From the NCBI GenBank assembly GCA_023386635.1, contig JAEWJH010000123.1:1-54542 (forward strand): 54,542 nucleotides of DNA. The letters are read 5' to 3'. The notes under the pieces were generated by a model, which worked only from the letters and a program-made list of their open reading frames with translations, was not told the DNA's origin and did no database searches. The stretch is from Pseudomonadota bacterium (lineage in GTDB: Bacteria > Pseudomonadota > Alphaproteobacteria > Rhizobiales > Xanthobacteraceae). The translations under genes and the position numbers were made by a program. The stretch's first letter is position 1, and each line of letters starts with the position of its first letter. Below, one piece after another: positions 8,242 through 16,863 of the stretch.

Positions 8242-9507
8242 TCAAACCTTTGCCGTCGGTGCAGGGGCCGGCGCGCCGATCGGCACGCCCTCCTTCAGCA
8301 CCGATTCCGAAATCGAATTCGGCAGCGGCTTGGTCTTCTCGAAGATGCCGAGCAGCGGCAGGACGATAATGAAGTGGGCGAAGTAGTAGAACGTCAGCAC
8401 CCGCGCCGCGAGCACGTAGCCGCCTTCCGCCGGCTTCGCGCCGAGCCAGCCGAGCCCGATGCAGACCGCGAAGAACAGCCAGAAGAACTGCTTGTACAGC
8501 GGCCGGTAGCGCGCCGAGCGCACCCGCGAGGTGTCGAGCCACGGCAGGAACGCGAGGATGATGATCGAGCCGAACAGCGCCAGCACGCCGAGCAGCTTGT
8601 TCGGGATCGCGCGCAGGATCGCGTAGAACGGCAGGTAGTACCATTCGGGCACGATGTGCTGCGGCGTCACGGCCGGATTGGCCGGGATGTAGTTGTCGGC
8701 GTGGCCGAGGAAGTTCGGCGTGTAGAACACGAACCAAGCGAACATGATGCAGAAGGCGGAGATGAAGAAGCCGTCCTTCAGCGTCGCGTAAGGCGTGAAC
8801 GGCACCGTGTCGCGGTCGCCCTTCGGCTCGATGCCGGTCGGATTGTTCTGGCCGACGACGTGCAGCGCCCAGACGTGCAGCACGACCACGCCGGCGATCA
8901 CGAACGGCAGCAGGTAGTGCAGCGAGAAGAAGCGGTTCAGCGTCGGGTTGCCGACCGAATAACCACCCCAAAGGAAGGTGGTCAGCGCTTCGCCGATGCC
9001 GGGGAAGGCCGAGAAGAAGTTGGTGATGACGGTCGCGCCCCAGAAGCTCATCTGGCCCCACGGCAGCGTGTAACCGAGGAAGCCGGTCGCCATCATCAGC
9101 AGGTAGAGGATGACGCCGAGGATCCACAGCACTTCGCGCGGCGCCTTGTAGGAGCCGTAATACATGCCGCGGAACATGTGGATGTAGACGGCGATGAAGA
9201 ACATCGACGCGCCGTTGGAGTGCAGGTAGCGCAGCAGCCAGCCGTAGTTCACGTCGCGCATGATGCTTTCGACGGAATCGAAGGCGAGCGTCGCGTGCGG
9301 CGTATAGTGCATCGCCAGCACGATGCCGGTGATGATCTGCACACCGAGCATGAAGGAGAGGATGCCGCCGAACGTCCACCAGTAATTGAGGTTACGGGGC
9401 GTCGGGTAGGCAATGAAAGAGGAATGGACCAGCCCGGCGATCGGCAGCCGGCTCTCCATCCATTTCATGAAGCCGCTCTGCGGCTGGTAGGTCGAATGTC
9501 CGCTCAT
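8242..9507 (-). CDS. petB: Cytochrome b of the bc1 complex
   Basis: 421 residues, eight or so transmembrane helices. Holds both b haems and the quinol sites. The four haem ligands are H96/H110 and H197/H211, both pairs spaced by 13 residues as in true bc1 complexes. The Qo-site motif PEWY is at 287-290. The gene lies 30 bp after petA and 10 bp before petC, with GAAGG upstream of the ATG. It ends with a short P/A-rich tail and a normal stop, not the linker of an fbcH fusion. Confidence 0.98.
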   Translation of the reverse strand: MSGHSTYQPQSGFMKWMESRLPIAGLVHSSFIAYPTPRNLNYWWTFGGILSFMLGVQIITGIVLAMHYTPHATLAFDSVESIMRDVNYGWLLRYLHSNGASMFFIAVYIHMFRGMYYGSYKAPREVLWILGVILYLLMMATGFLGYTLPWGQMSFWGATVITNFFSAFPGIGEALTTFLWGGYSVGNPTLNRFFSLHYLLPFVIAGVVVLHVWALHVVGQNNPTGIEPKGDRDTVPFTPYATLKDGFFISAFCIMFAWFVFYTPNFLGHADNYIPANPAVTPQHIVPEWYYLPFYAILRAIPNKLLGVLALFGSIIILAFLPWLDTSRVRSARYRPLYKQFFWLFFAVCIGLGWLGAKPAEGGYVLAARVLTFYYFAHFIIVLPLLGIFEKTKPLPNSISESVLKEGVPIGAPAPAPTAKV

Positions 9508-9537
9508 GCTCGAACCTTCAGAAATGTTATTCGCGGA

Positions 9538-10095
9538 TCAACCGATCCGGATCTTGGTGTCGGTGAGAAATGCGTAAGGCGGCACAGCGAGATTGAGCGG
9601 CGCGGGACCCTGGCGGATGCGGCCGGACGTATCGTATTGCGAGCCATGGCACGGGCAGAAGAACCCGTCGTAATTGCCCTGATGGGCAAGCGGAATGCAG
9701 CCGAGATGGGTGCAGATGCCGATCAGGACCAGCCACTGGTCGTGGCCTTCCTTGACGCGGGCGGCGTCGGTCTGCGGGTCCGGCAGCGAGGCGAGATCGA
9801 CCTTGCGCGCCTCATCGATCTCCTTCTTGGAGCGATGCTGCACGAAGATCGGCTTGCCGCGCCAGAACACCTTGACCACCTGGCCCTCGGTGATGGGGCT
9901 CAGATCGACCTCGATCGGCGCGCCGGCGGCGATCGTCGAGGCGTCGGGATTCATTTGCGTGATGAGCGGCACCAAGGTAGCCGCACCGCCGACCGCGGCG
10001 ACAGCGCCGGTGGCGATATAAAGAAAGTCGCGGCGTGAGTGGCCCGCGGAAGACACGGTCGTCACAGGTTTGACCCCCTGCTGTTTTGAGGCCAT
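9538..10095 (-). CDS. petA: Ubiquinol-cytochrome c reductase Rieske iron-sulfur subunit
   Basis: 185 residues. Cluster motifs CTHLGC (128-133) and CPCH (147-150) supply the two Cys and two His ligands of the [2Fe-2S] centre. The N-terminal SRRDFLYIATG plus hydrophobic stretch (20-45) is a twin-arginine signal anchor, so the folded protein is placed by Tat with its head in the periplasm. The start MASKQQG fits family length; the frame extends 46 codons upstream without Rieske-like sequence. First gene of petABC; about 270 bp separate it from the divergent trmL. Confidence 0.97.
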   Translation of the reverse strand: MASKQQGVKPVTTVSSAGHSRRDFLYIATGAVAAVGGAATLVPLITQMNPDASTIAAGAPIEVDLSPITEGQVVKVFWRGKPIFVQHRSKKEIDEARKVDLASLPDPQTDAARVKEGHDQWLVLIGICTHLGCIPLAHQGNYDGFFCPCHGSQYDTSGRIRQGPAPLNLAVPPYAFLTDTKIRIG

Positions 10096-10273
10096 CCGCG
10101 GCTCTTGAACCAGAAGAACCCGGGCTGGGAGCCCAAGGTCCGCAGGATCAAGGACCCCACGGAGCGGCGAACGGATCAACGCCACAATCCCGCTTGGAGC
10201 GGGTGCGGTAGTTGATAACGGTTCTATTGGCACCCTTGCGGTGCAAGAGCAAGCCGGTTATCCGCGCCATTCA

Positions 10274-10300
10274 GCAACTTTGCCCAAAAGTTGCATAACT
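10274..10300. promoter_or_regulatory. Inverted repeats in the petABC/trmL divergent promoter region
   Basis: A perfect 7-bp inverted repeat (GCAACTT 10274-10280, AAGTTGC 10288-10294) overlaps a second small palindrome AGTTGCATAACT (10289-10300). The intergenic stretch 10096-10366 holds no gene. The position suits an operator, but no known regulator's site is recognised and the arms are short. Confidence 0.3.
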
Positions 10301-10366
10301 GCCCCAACCGCTGGGTTTTTAGGCTGTTTCGCCGCAGCCGGCCCCTAGCCGCCGCCCCGCCGCATC

Positions 10367-10843
10367 ATGCAGATCGCGCTCTACCAGCCCGACATTCCCC
10401 AAAACACCGGCACGATTCTGCGGCTGGCCGCCTGCCTCGGGGTCGCCGCGCACATCATCGAGCCGGCCGGCTTCCCGATCACCGATGCCGCCTTCCGCCG
10501 TGCCGGGATGGATTATCTCGACCGGGTCGCCATCCGCCGGCATGTGACCTTTGCCGCCTTCGACGCCTGGCGGCGGGCCGAGGGCCACCGGCTGGCGCTG
10601 CTGACCACCGCCGGGGCCGTGCCTTACGTCGATTTCGCATTCCGGGCCGACGATATCCTGCTGCTCGGCCGGGAATCCGCCGGCGTGCCGGACACCGTCC
10701 ATGCCGCCGCCGATGCCCGGCTCGCGATCCCGATGCAGTCCGGCTTGCGCTCGCTCAATGTGGCGGTGGCCGCCGCCATGGCACTGGGGGAAGCCCTCCG
10801 GCAGACTCAAGGTTTTCCCATCAACGGCCCGCAAAATGTCTAA
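10367..10843 (+). CDS. trmL: tRNA (cytidine(34)-2'-O)-methyltransferase
   Basis: 158 residues, SPOUT class. Methylates the wobble ribose of certain leucine tRNAs using SAM. The knotted SAM site is recognisable in LLLGRESAGVP (near residue 105) and IPMQSGLRSLNVAVAAAMALGEALR near the C terminus, with N-terminal YQPDIPQNTGTILR. The length is typical. Its last codons overlap the start of hemF by 8 bp, so the two are likely one transcript. Confidence 0.95.
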   Translation: MQIALYQPDIPQNTGTILRLAACLGVAAHIIEPAGFPITDAAFRRAGMDYLDRVAIRRHVTFAAFDAWRRAEGHRLALLTTAGAVPYVDFAFRADDILLLGRESAGVPDTVHAAADARLAIPMQSGLRSLNVAVAAAMALGEALRQTQGFPINGPQNV

Positions 10844-11762
10844 ACTCGCCACAATGACCTCCCCGCTTCCCGACCCCGCCACCCTCGACCGTCTCAAGAC
10901 CACCGCCCGCCAGTGGTTCGAGACCCTGCGCGACGACATCTGCACGGCGTTCGAGGCGCTGGAGAGCGATCTGCCGCACGGCGCGCCGCTCGCCGACCGC
11001 GCGCCGGCCCGCTTCGTGCGAACGCCTTGGCAACGCAAGGATCACACGGGTCAAGACGGTGGCGGCGGCGTCATGTCGATGATGCACGGTCGCGTGTTCG
11101 AGAAGGTCGGCGTGCATTGCTCGACCGTCCATGGCGAGTTCTCGCCGGAATTCCGCAAGGAGATTCCCGGCGCCGATGCCGATCCGCGGTTCTGGGCGTC
11201 AGGCATCTCGTTGATCGCACATCCGCAGAATCCGAATGTGCCGGCGGTACACATGAACACCCGCTTTGTCGTCACCAGCAAAGCGTGGTTCGGCGGCGGC
11301 GCGGATCTGACGCCGGTGCTCAACGCGCGGCGCACGCAGGAGGACCCGGACACGGTCGCCTTCCACGCGGCGATGCGCGAGGTGTGCGACCGCCACGCCG
11401 AGGTCGCGCCCTACGAGAAATTCAAGACGTGGTGCGACGAGTATTTCTGGCTCAAGCACCGCAACGAGCCGCGCGGCATCGGCGGCATCTTCTACGACTG
11501 GCTCGACAGCGGCGCGCGCGAGGCCGACTTTGCTTACACGCAGGACGTCGGCCGCGCCTTCCGCGCGATCTATCCGGAGCTGGTGCGGCGCAATTACGCG
11601 ACACCGTTCACGGACGCGCAGCGCGAGGAGCAGTTGATCCGCCGCGGCCGCTATGTGGAGTACAACCTGCTCTACGACCGCGGCACGATCTTCGGCCTGC
11701 GCACCGGCGGCAATGTCGACTCCATTCTGTCGTCAATGCCGCCCGTGGTGAAGTGGCCGTAG
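10836..11762 (+). CDS. hemF: Coproporphyrinogen III oxidase, oxygen-dependent
   Basis: 308 residues. Catalyses O2-dependent decarboxylation of coproporphyrinogen III to protoporphyrinogen IX in haem synthesis. Signature blocks: GGGGVMSMMHGRVFEKVGVH, VHMNTRF, AWFGGGADLTP, GIGGIFYDW and RRGRYVEYNLLYDRGT. The ATG at 10836 overlaps the trmL stop; a second ATG at 10854 is an alternative, and neither has a clear Shine-Dalgarno. Coupling from trmL favours the first. Convergent with cca. Confidence 0.96.
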   Translation: MSKLATMTSPLPDPATLDRLKTTARQWFETLRDDICTAFEALESDLPHGAPLADRAPARFVRTPWQRKDHTGQDGGGGVMSMMHGRVFEKVGVHCSTVHGEFSPEFRKEIPGADADPRFWASGISLIAHPQNPNVPAVHMNTRFVVTSKAWFGGGADLTPVLNARRTQEDPDTVAFHAAMREVCDRHAEVAPYEKFKTWCDEYFWLKHRNEPRGIGGIFYDWLDSGAREADFAYTQDVGRAFRAIYPELVRRNYATPFTDAQREEQLIRRGRYVEYNLLYDRGTIFGLRTGGNVDSILSSMPPVVKWP

Positions 11763-11776
11763 AGTCTTTTAATGAT

Positions 11777-11821
11777 CGCGTTTTCTGGACGCGAACCAGC
11801 CTCCCCTTCGCGCGAAAACGC
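11777..11821. repeat. Palindromic repeat between hemF and cca
   Basis: An 8-bp outer stem (GCGTTTTC 11778-11785, GAAAACGC 11814-11821) encloses a second inverted pair CGCGAA/TTCGCG. This resembles a short palindromic repeat I recall as common in Bradyrhizobium/Rhodopseudomonas intergenic DNA. It sits between convergent genes and could act as a bidirectional transcription end, although no long T tract follows. Confidence 0.55.
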
Positions 11822-11951
11822 TCTAGCCTCGCAGCGCCTCGCGATCATCGCCAGTGCGCCGCGATTGTTCAGGAGACGGAAGCGAACAGCGCGACACAGG
11901 CAACCGGCAGCAATTGCAGGAGCGAGAGATCGCCGAACCCTGCAAGCATGC

Positions 11952-13187
11952 TCATCCGTGCGCGGCCTGATCGGCGATCTGCTCGATCGCCGCCGGATCG
12001 TTCGGGAAGCCGGCGACGATCCATGCATGCTCGGCGGTGGCAAGCGCCGCGCCGAGCGCCGGGCCTTTGGCGACGCCGCGCGCCATGAAGTCGGCGGCGC
12101 GCAGCGGGAACACCGGCACCGACCAGCGCTGCGGCAGCGTTGCGTAGGCGCTCCAGGCCGAATCGTTCACCGCCGCATGCGAACGCGCCCAGCCGACCAG
12201 CGCGTGATCGGTGAAATTCTCCGGCCCGGCTTCGTACAGCATCGCCCGCGCGCGGTTTTGGATCGGCGGCGGACCGCGCCACCAGTCATCGGCGATCGAG
12301 ACGAGCCGGTCGAACTCCGCATTGGTCAGCCGCAAGCGCTCGCGCAGCCGCTCCGCGTCCTCCACGACCGTCACCGCCATCACGCCGAGCCGCCGCATCG
12401 CCGCCGGCGGCAACGCGAGCGCCTGTTCGATGGCGACGAGCCGTTCGAGATGCGCGAGATGGGCGACGCTGGCCAGCACGCGCGTCAGCAATCCGGAATC
12501 GTTCATCGCCGTCAGCGTGGCGACCACGCCCGGCGCGATCAGCAGCTTGACCAGTTCGGCCCGCACGCGCTCGCGCGACAGGCGATCGAGCCCTTCCCGC
12601 CCGCGGATGCAGGCCAGCAATCCCTCGCGATCGAGTTCGCCGCGCCCATAGGCGGCATGAAACCGGAAGAAGCGCAGGATGCGCAGATAGTCCTCTTCGA
12701 TCCGCCGCGACGGATCGCCGATGAAGCGCACATGCCGCGCGCGCAGATCGGGCAAGCCGCCGACAGGATCATGCACCCGTCCGTCGGCGCCGGCACTGAG
12801 CGCATTCATGGTGAAGTCGCGGCGCTGCGCATCCACCGCCCAGTCGCGACCGAACGCCACCGTCGCATGACGGCCGAATGTCTCGACGTCCTGCCGCAGC
12901 GTCGTCACCTCGAAAGGCTTGCTCTCGATCACCACGGTGATGGTGCCGTGAGCGATGCCGGTCGGCACCGCCTTGAAGCCGGCAGCTTCGGCACGGCGCA
13001 GCACTTCGTCCGGCAGCGCCGTGGTCGCGATGTCGATGTCGCCGATCGGCTCGCCGAGCAGCGCATTGCGCACCGCGCCGCCGACCACGCGCGCTTCCTC
13101 GCCGCCGCTGTTGAGCGCCAGCATCAGCCGCGACAACGGGCCGGATGCGAGCCACGGCGCATCGGGGATCGTCACCCGTTCGCTCAT
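11952..13187 (-). CDS. cca: CCA tRNA nucleotidyltransferase / poly(A) polymerase family protein
   Basis: 411 residues, class II nucleotidyltransferase. Adds or repairs the 3' CCA of tRNAs. The N-terminal head has VVGGAVRNALLG followed by the two-metal motif GDIDIA, then RRDFTMNALS and the FIGDPSRRIEEDYLRILRFFRF region that binds nucleotide and RNA. The start MSERVTIPD is preferred because its ATG overlaps the stop of the upstream DUF6111 gene as ATGA; the frame runs 51 codons further but through that neighbour. Last gene of a four-gene coupled group. A PAP-type role cannot be excluded from sequence alone. Confidence 0.93.
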   Translation of the reverse strand: MSERVTIPDAPWLASGPLSRLMLALNSGGEEARVVGGAVRNALLGEPIGDIDIATTALPDEVLRRAEAAGFKAVPTGIAHGTITVVIESKPFEVTTLRQDVETFGRHATVAFGRDWAVDAQRRDFTMNALSAGADGRVHDPVGGLPDLRARHVRFIGDPSRRIEEDYLRILRFFRFHAAYGRGELDREGLLACIRGREGLDRLSRERVRAELVKLLIAPGVVATLTAMNDSGLLTRVLASVAHLAHLERLVAIEQALALPPAAMRRLGVMAVTVVEDAERLRERLRLTNAEFDRLVSIADDWWRGPPPIQNRARAMLYEAGPENFTDHALVGWARSHAAVNDSAWSAYATLPQRWSVPVFPLRAADFMARGVAKGPALGAALATAEHAWIVAGFPNDPAAIEQIADQAAHG

Positions 13188-13450
13188 CGAATCCGTCCGG
13201 GCACGAACGTGCCGCTCTCGTCCACATGCGCCGGCACATATTCGCGGCCGACCGGCGCGCCGCTGTAGTTGGCGAAGTAGAGAAAGCTCGACAGCATCAG
13301 CACCAGCGCGGCGATGGTGAGCCACGCAAGCCGCGACCACGGCCAGCTCTCCGGGTGCAGCAGCCCGCGCCGCGTCGCCACCAGGAACACGGCGTAGAGC
13401 ACGAACGGCACCAGGAACAGCGCCACCTCGGTGAGGACAGGACGGATCAT
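13184..13450 (-). CDS. DUF6111 family small membrane protein
   Basis: 88 residues with two transmembrane helices (about 5-24 and 39-58), then a short polar tail (FANYSGAPVGREYVPAH). The pattern matches the small DUF6111 family found beside NUDIX and cca genes in Hyphomicrobiales. No function is known. Its start overlaps the NUDIX stop and its stop overlaps the cca start, each as ATGA, so the frame is fixed at both ends. Confidence 0.85.
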   Translation of the reverse strand: MIRPVLTEVALFLVPFVLYAVFLVATRRGLLHPESWPWSRLAWLTIAALVLMLSSFLYFANYSGAPVGREYVPAHVDESGTFVPGRIR

Positions 13451-14112
13451 GAGCCGAGAATCCGGTCGTAGAGATTTTTCAGGATGCCCGCGGTGACGCC
13501 CCAGATGTTGCGCTCGCCGAACGGCACCGCATAGACCGTGCGCGGCAGGCCTTTCCATTCGCGCGTCGTGGTGCGCCGGTTTCCGGGCTCCAGCAGGAAC
13601 GGCAGCGGCACCTCGAACACGTGATCCACTTCGGAGGTGTTGAGCGTCAGCGCGAAGTCCGGCGACACGCGCGCCACCGTCGGCACGATTCGGTAGCCGA
13701 GCGTGGTCATGTAGAGATCGAGATAGCCGATCGGCGTCACGAATGCGCGGTCGAGGCCGATCTCCTCCTCCGCCTCGCGCAACGCCGCCGCCAGCGGATC
13801 GGCATCGCCCGGATCGATCTTGCCGCCGGGAAACGAAATCTGCCCCGGATGGTCCGGCAGATGCGCGGCGCGCTGGGTGAACAGCACGGTCGGCTCGTCG
13901 CGCTCGACGATCGGCACCAGCACCGCCGCCGGACGGATCGGCCGCACCATGGCGATCTCCGTCATCACCGGGTCGATGTCGTGGTCGCCGCGCTTCGGCA
14001 CGATCTTGGGATCGCGCAGGCCCTCGGGGATGTCGAGCGTCAGCCGCTCCGCCGCGCGCGCGAAGAACTCGTCCGACGAAAAAATCGCGGCGCGCGCCGC
14101 CTCAACGCTCAT
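13447..14112 (-). CDS. NUDIX hydrolase, CoA pyrophosphatase type (NudL-like)
   Basis: 221 residues. The NUDIX region reads FPGGKIDPGDADPLAAALRE then AEEEIGL (near 93-117); with the upstream LFTQR..HPGQISFPGG block this is the UPF0035/CoA-diphosphatase variant, in which the helix is preceded by an extra residue compared with the classical box. Such enzymes cleave CoA to 3',5'-ADP and phosphopantetheine. The substrate is inferred from the signature only. ATGA overlaps tie it to DUF1285 upstream and DUF6111 downstream. Confidence 0.88.
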   Translation of the reverse strand: MSVEAARAAIFSSDEFFARAAERLTLDIPEGLRDPKIVPKRGDHDIDPVMTEIAMVRPIRPAAVLVPIVERDEPTVLFTQRAAHLPDHPGQISFPGGKIDPGDADPLAAALREAEEEIGLDRAFVTPIGYLDLYMTTLGYRIVPTVARVSPDFALTLNTSEVDHVFEVPLPFLLEPGNRRTTTREWKGLPRTVYAVPFGERNIWGVTAGILKNLYDRILGS

Positions 14113-14684
14113 GCGAACTCCCTGAGGCTGTCGGCCTCGGCCATGGGGAAGAAGGCCCCGGCCGAAGCGACGCCGAACATGCGCCGTCCGTCGACGTCGC
14201 GCTCCTCGCCCAGCGCGACAAGGTCATAAAACAGCGCCCGCGTCACCTTTGCCCACAGATCGCGCCGGACATGGAGATAAGGCTTCAGCCCGCCGGTCGC
14301 CGATTCCGGCTCGAAGCGCAAGCCGTGGGCGGCGTCGCAGTCCACCCAGTCGTCCACATTGGTGCGAAAGCGCAGCCCGCTATCCCCGTGCTGCATCTCC
14401 ACCGCCAGGAACGGCGCGTCATCGACCACGATGCCGACTTTCTCCACAGGCGTGACGAGGAAATAGCGTTCGCCCTCGCGCTTGAGCACCGAGGCGAACA
14501 GCTTGACCAGCGCCGGCCGGCCGATCGGCGTCTGCATGTAGAACCAGGTTCCATCGGCCGCGATCCGCATGTCGATATCGCCGCAGAACGGCGGATTCCA
14601 CAGATGCACGGGCGGCGGCCCGCGCTCGCCGCGCGGCACCCCTGCTACCAGCGTATCCAGCTCGTTCTGCCCTGTCTTCGCCAT
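14109..14684 (-). CDS. DUF1285 family protein
   Basis: 191 residues. Recognised by PPVHLWNPPFCGDIDMRI (residues ~24-41), then FYMQTPIGRPALVKLFASVL and the C-terminal GAFFPM. DUF1285 proteins are small cytosolic beta-rich proteins of unknown function. First gene of the DUF1285 / NUDIX / DUF6111 / cca series; its TGA overlaps the next ATG. The start at MAKTGQNEL is chosen over one 14 codons upstream because the upstream part looks non-coding. The divergent moxR-type gene begins 215 bp away, so promoters for both lie between. Confidence 0.88.
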   Translation of the reverse strand: MAKTGQNELDTLVAGVPRGERGPPPVHLWNPPFCGDIDMRIAADGTWFYMQTPIGRPALVKLFASVLKREGERYFLVTPVEKVGIVVDDAPFLAVEMQHGDSGLRFRTNVDDWVDCDAAHGLRFEPESATGGLKPYLHVRRDLWAKVTRALFYDLVALGEERDVDGRRMFGVASAGAFFPMAEADSLREFA

Positions 14685-14899
14685 GGTTTGCCTATGCAGT
14701 CCAAACCCATACGGGGCTGTTCGCATTTTCGTGATTCAGCACCGGACGGCCGGAAGATAGCGTAAGCTCCCTTTCGACAAAGCCACTCTATCAGCGCCGG
14801 TCGATATCCGGGATCGCCCTTTCGCTGGCAGGCGGTGTGCAAGGATGCACGCGAAAACGCAACGCGAAACACAAGAGACGTGAGCGCAACGGAGCCAGC

Positions 14900-15898
14900 A
14901 TGACGGCGACCCCTGAGAAACTCGAAGATATGATCGTGCGCCAGGCGGAGGCGACCGCCGCCCATATCCGCGCTGCGCGCGACGCGATCGGCGCCGTGAT
15001 TTTCGGCCAGGAGACGGTGGTCGAGCGCGCGCTGATCACCGTGCTCTCCGGCGGACACGCGCTGCTGGTCGGCGTGCCGGGCCTCGCCAAGACCAAGCTG
15101 GTGGAGACCATGGGCAGCGCGCTCGGCCTCGACGCCCGCCGCATCCAGTTCACGCCGGACCTGATGCCGTCGGACATTCTCGGCACCGAGGTGCTGGAGG
15201 AAAGCGCCGGCGGCCAGCGCGGCTTCCGCTTCATCTCCGGCCCGGTGTTCGCGCAACTTCTCATGGCGGACGAGATCAACCGCGCCTCGCCGCGCACCCA
15301 GTCGGCGCTGCTGCAGGCGATGCAGGAGCAGCACATCACGGTCGCCGGCACGCGGCACAACCTGCCGAAGCCGTTCCACGTGCTGGCAACGCAGAACCCG
15401 CTGGAGCAGGAAGGCACCTATCCGCTGCCGGAAGCCCAGCTCGACCGCTTCCTGATGGAGATCAACGTCGACTATCCGGACGAAGCGGCAGAACGCCGCA
15501 TCCTGTTCGACACCACCGGCGCCGAAGAGAGCGTGGTGAAAACCGCGATGACCGCCGACGACCTGCTGGCCGCGCAGCGCCTGGTGCGCCGCCTGCCGGT
15601 CGGCGACAGCGTGGTCGATGCGATCCTCAAACTCGTGCGCTCGGCGCGTCCAGGTCCGGAGGCCGGCGACCTCGGCAAATCCATCTCCTGGGGGCCAGGT
15701 CCGCGCGCCAGCCAGGCGCTGATGCTCGCCTGCCGCGCCCGCGCGCTGCTGCAAGGCCGGCTTGCGCCATCGGTCGACGACGTCGTCGCGCTGGCCGAAC
15801 CGGTGCTGAAGCACCGCATGGCGCTCACCTTCTCGGCGCGTGCCGAAGGCGAGAGCGTCGCCGCGGTGATCAGCCGGCTGACGGCGCGGCTCGGCTAG
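14900..15898 (+). CDS. MoxR family AAA+ ATPase
   Basis: 332 residues. Walker A GVPGLAKTK at 58-66, Walker B LLMADE at 120-125, the helix-2 insert typical of MoxR, and the sensor-1 region ATQNPLEQEGTYPLPEAQ. MoxR ATPases act as chaperones that load cofactors or assemble complexes together with VWA-domain partners, often encoded next door, as here. The start is taken at MTATPEKL, with ACGGAGCC upstream. Head of a four-gene operon running to 21776. Confidence 0.95.
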   Translation: MTATPEKLEDMIVRQAEATAAHIRAARDAIGAVIFGQETVVERALITVLSGGHALLVGVPGLAKTKLVETMGSALGLDARRIQFTPDLMPSDILGTEVLEESAGGQRGFRFISGPVFAQLLMADEINRASPRTQSALLQAMQEQHITVAGTRHNLPKPFHVLATQNPLEQEGTYPLPEAQLDRFLMEINVDYPDEAAERRILFDTTGAEESVVKTAMTADDLLAAQRLVRRLPVGDSVVDAILKLVRSARPGPEAGDLGKSISWGPGPRASQALMLACRARALLQGRLAPSVDDVVALAEPVLKHRMALTFSARAEGESVAAVISRLTARLG

Positions 15899-15906
15899 GA
15901 ACAGGC

Positions 15907-16863
15907 ATGGCCACCGCGCGCACCGGCGCCGATCAAGAAAACACCGCCGTCACCCGCGCGACCGGCACCGGTCGCGCGCTGGCGGATGCGATGCCGCGCC
16001 TGATCCTCGACGCGCATCGGGTCGCCGCGACCATCATCCACGGCACGCACGGACGGCGCCGCGCCGGCGTCGGCGAGAACTTCTGGCAATTCCGCCGCTT
16101 CGTCTCCGGCGAGGCGGCGCATCGCGTCGACTGGCGGCGCTCGGCGCGCGACGATCATCTCTATGTGCGCGAGCGCGAATGGGAAGCCTCGCACACCGTG
16201 TGGCTGTGGCCGGACCGTTCGCCGTCGATGGCGTTCCAGTCGAAACTCGCGCCGGTGAGCAAGCTCGAGCGCACGCTGGTGCTGAGCTTCGCGCTCGCGG
16301 AAATTCTCGTTCAGGGCGGCGAGCGCGCCGGCGTGCCCGGCCTGCTGCGGCCGAGCGCGAGCCGCAACGTCATCGAGAAGATGGCGGAAGCGATCCTGCA
16401 CGATCCCACCGCGCGGCCGAGCCTGCCGCCGCAATTCGCGCCATCGCCGCTGTCTGAGATCGTCGTGTTCTCGGATCTGTGGTCGCCGCTCGCGGACATC
16501 GCACAGACCATCGCCTTGCTGTCGGCGACCGGCGCGCACGGACACCTCGTGCAAGTGGTCGATCCGGCGGAAGAGACCTTCCCCTATTCGGGCCGTGTCG
16601 AATTCGTCGAGCCGGAAGGCGCGGGCGCGATCACCGCCGGCCGCGCCGAGACCTGGCGCGACGACTACACCACGCGGCTCAATGCGCATCGCGCCGGCTT
16701 GCGCGCGCAAGCGGAACGGCGCGGCTGGAGCTTCGTCGTGCATCGCACCGACCGCAGCCCGAATGAACTGCTGCTCGCGCTGCATGCCCGCATGAGCCGA
16801 AATCTGGGTGAGGATTTCGCGCCGTCGGCGCAACCGGCCACCGACGCGCGGGGCGCAGCATGA
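15907..16863 (+). CDS. DUF58 domain protein (MoxR operon partner)
   Basis: 318 residues. The DUF58 core is clear: FRRFVSGEAAHRVDWRRSAR (about residues 60-79) followed by LYVREREWE. DUF58 folds like a VWA domain and normally accompanies MoxR, probably as the adaptor or substrate platform. Unlike many DUF58 proteins it has no N-terminal transmembrane pair, so it is predicted cytosolic. It starts 8 bp after moxR and its stop overlaps the next ATG as ATGA. Confidence 0.93.
   Translation: MATARTGADQENTAVTRATGTGRALADAMPRLILDAHRVAATIIHGTHGRRRAGVGENFWQFRRFVSGEAAHRVDWRRSARDDHLYVREREWEASHTVWLWPDRSPSMAFQSKLAPVSKLERTLVLSFALAEILVQGGERAGVPGLLRPSASRNVIEKMAEAILHDPTARPSLPPQFAPSPLSEIVVFSDLWSPLADIAQTIALLSATGAHGHLVQVVDPAEETFPYSGRVEFVEPEGAGAITAGRAETWRDDYTTRLNAHRAGLRAQAERRGWSFVVHRTDRSPNELLLALHARMSRNLGEDFAPSAQPATDARGAA

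Noticed and set aside
7392..9507. A fused cytochrome b/c1 (fbcH) gene
   Set aside because: There is a stop after petB, a new ribosome-binding site and a separate signal peptide for c1.
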